14,447 nucleotides of DNA, from positions 1 through 14,447 of the forward strand of contig JAWVFK010000026.1 in the NCBI GenBank assembly GCA_033856175.1. Reading direction: 5' to 3'. Positions 14,038 to 14,447 of the stretch are shown piece by piece. The first letter of the stretch is position 1. Each line of letters starts with the position of its first letter. This DNA is from JAWVFK01 sp033856175 (GTDB lineage Bacteria > Actinomycetota > Thermoleophilia > Solirubrobacterales > 70-9). The notes beneath the pieces were generated by a model, which was given only the letters and a program-made list of their open reading frames with translations, was not told where the DNA came from and searched no databases. The position numbers and the translations under genes are program-made.

Positions 14038-14447
14038 TTGGCACGAGTCCACGCTGCCCCCGTCACCCGTAAGAATTTCGCCCGTCTCGAGAACCAGCTA
14101 GACGTTCCGCACCTCATAGATATTCAGCGTCGCTCCTTCGCGGAGCTGACGGACCCGAAGAAGGGCCTTCTTCGGGAGACGATCGACGACATCTCGCCGA
14201 TCGAGGACTACACCGGCAACCTGGCCATCGTCTTCGGCCAGTTCAAGTTCGAGGATCCCCTCCACTCCGTCGAGGAGTGCCGCGAGAAGGACATGACCTT
14301 CTCGCGACCGCTGACGATCAAGGTCGCCTTCCAGAACAAGGAGACCGGTGAGATCCGCGAGCAGTCCGTCTTCATGGGCGACTTCCCGTGGATGACCGAC
14401 CGCGGCACCTTCATCATCAACGGCACCGAGCGCGTGGTCGTCACGCA
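14038..14447 (+). CDS. rpoB: DNA-directed RNA polymerase subunit beta, N-terminal part (cut by window edge)
   Basis: The first 136 codons of the RNA polymerase beta subunit. After TTG 14038 the protein reads A-R-V-H-A-A-P-V-T-R-K-N-F, then V-P-H-L-I-D-I-Q-R-R-S-F (23-34), the usual N-terminal block. It continues with I-D-D-I-S-P-I-E-D-Y-T-G-N, the M-T-F-S-R-P-L-T-I-K-V strand and the M-G-D-F-P-W-M-T-D-R-G-T-F-I-I-N-G-T-E-R-V-V-V protrusion signature at the right edge. GAGGAG (14024-14029) lies eight bases before the TTG, which supports this start. The rest of the gene, including the rifampicin region, is outside the window. Confidence 0.97.
   Translation, partial: MARVHAAPVTRKNFARLENQLDVPHLIDIQRRSFAELTDPKKGLLRETIDDISPIEDYTGNLAIVFGQFKFEDPLHSVEECREKDMTFSRPLTIKVAFQNKETGEIREQSVFMGDFPWMTDRGTFIINGTERVVVT

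Overview
The window is a high-GC, gene-dense chromosomal segment, most likely from an actinobacterium (Actinomycetota) of the Thermoleophilia/Solirubrobacterales type. That placement is inference from the strong G/C third-position bias, many GTG and TTG starts, several genes without a Shine-Dalgarno sequence, the CSLREA/RTX-type secreted protein and the MCE protein. No marker in the window fixes the lineage. No gap between genes exceeds about 200 bases.

Left part (1-4476). A truncated MCE/MlaD-family membrane-anchored protein runs off the left edge on the minus strand. Divergent from it lie a family 5 uracil-DNA glycosylase and pgsA (phosphatidylglycerophosphate synthase). pgsA converges, with one base between the stops, on an MptA-like GTP cyclohydrolase (folE2) on the minus strand. 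folE2 in turn is divergent from the primary sigma factor gene rpoD, which starts at TTG 3331.

Middle (4531-10275). tRNA-Tyr(GTA) and tRNA-Thr(GGT) follow rpoD; neither encodes its CCA end. Next comes a block of about 5.6 kb with three genes unrelated to translation: a large multi-pass GT-C-like membrane protein (minus strand), an acyl-CoA dehydrogenase whose catalytic glutamate appears to sit on helix G, and a secreted beta-helix protein with a CSLREA motif and C-terminal RTX calcium-binding repeats. The last two look as if they are transcribed leaderless, or nearly so.

Right part (10360-14447). This is the conserved transcription/translation cluster rpmG-secE-nusG-rplK-rplA, then rplJ-rplL, then the start of rpoB. 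Several junctions overlap by one base (rpmG/secE, rplK/rplA, rplJ/rplL), which suggests translational coupling. The three breaks (before rpmG, rplJ and rpoB) each hold a terminator-like hairpin with a T-tract 24-34 bases before the start codon. They share short sequences downstream of the hairpin: TTTTCTGTT and TTGAGGAG before rpmG and rpoB, and CCCAGCCAAG before rplJ and rpoB. The rplJ break looks like an L10-leader attenuator with a possible antiterminator pairing.

Most of the window is ordinary housekeeping sequence. The signals most worth checking are the shared attenuator-like leaders in the ribosomal/RNA polymerase cluster and the nested inverted repeats between rplL and rpoB. I found no CRISPR array, transposase or phage gene.
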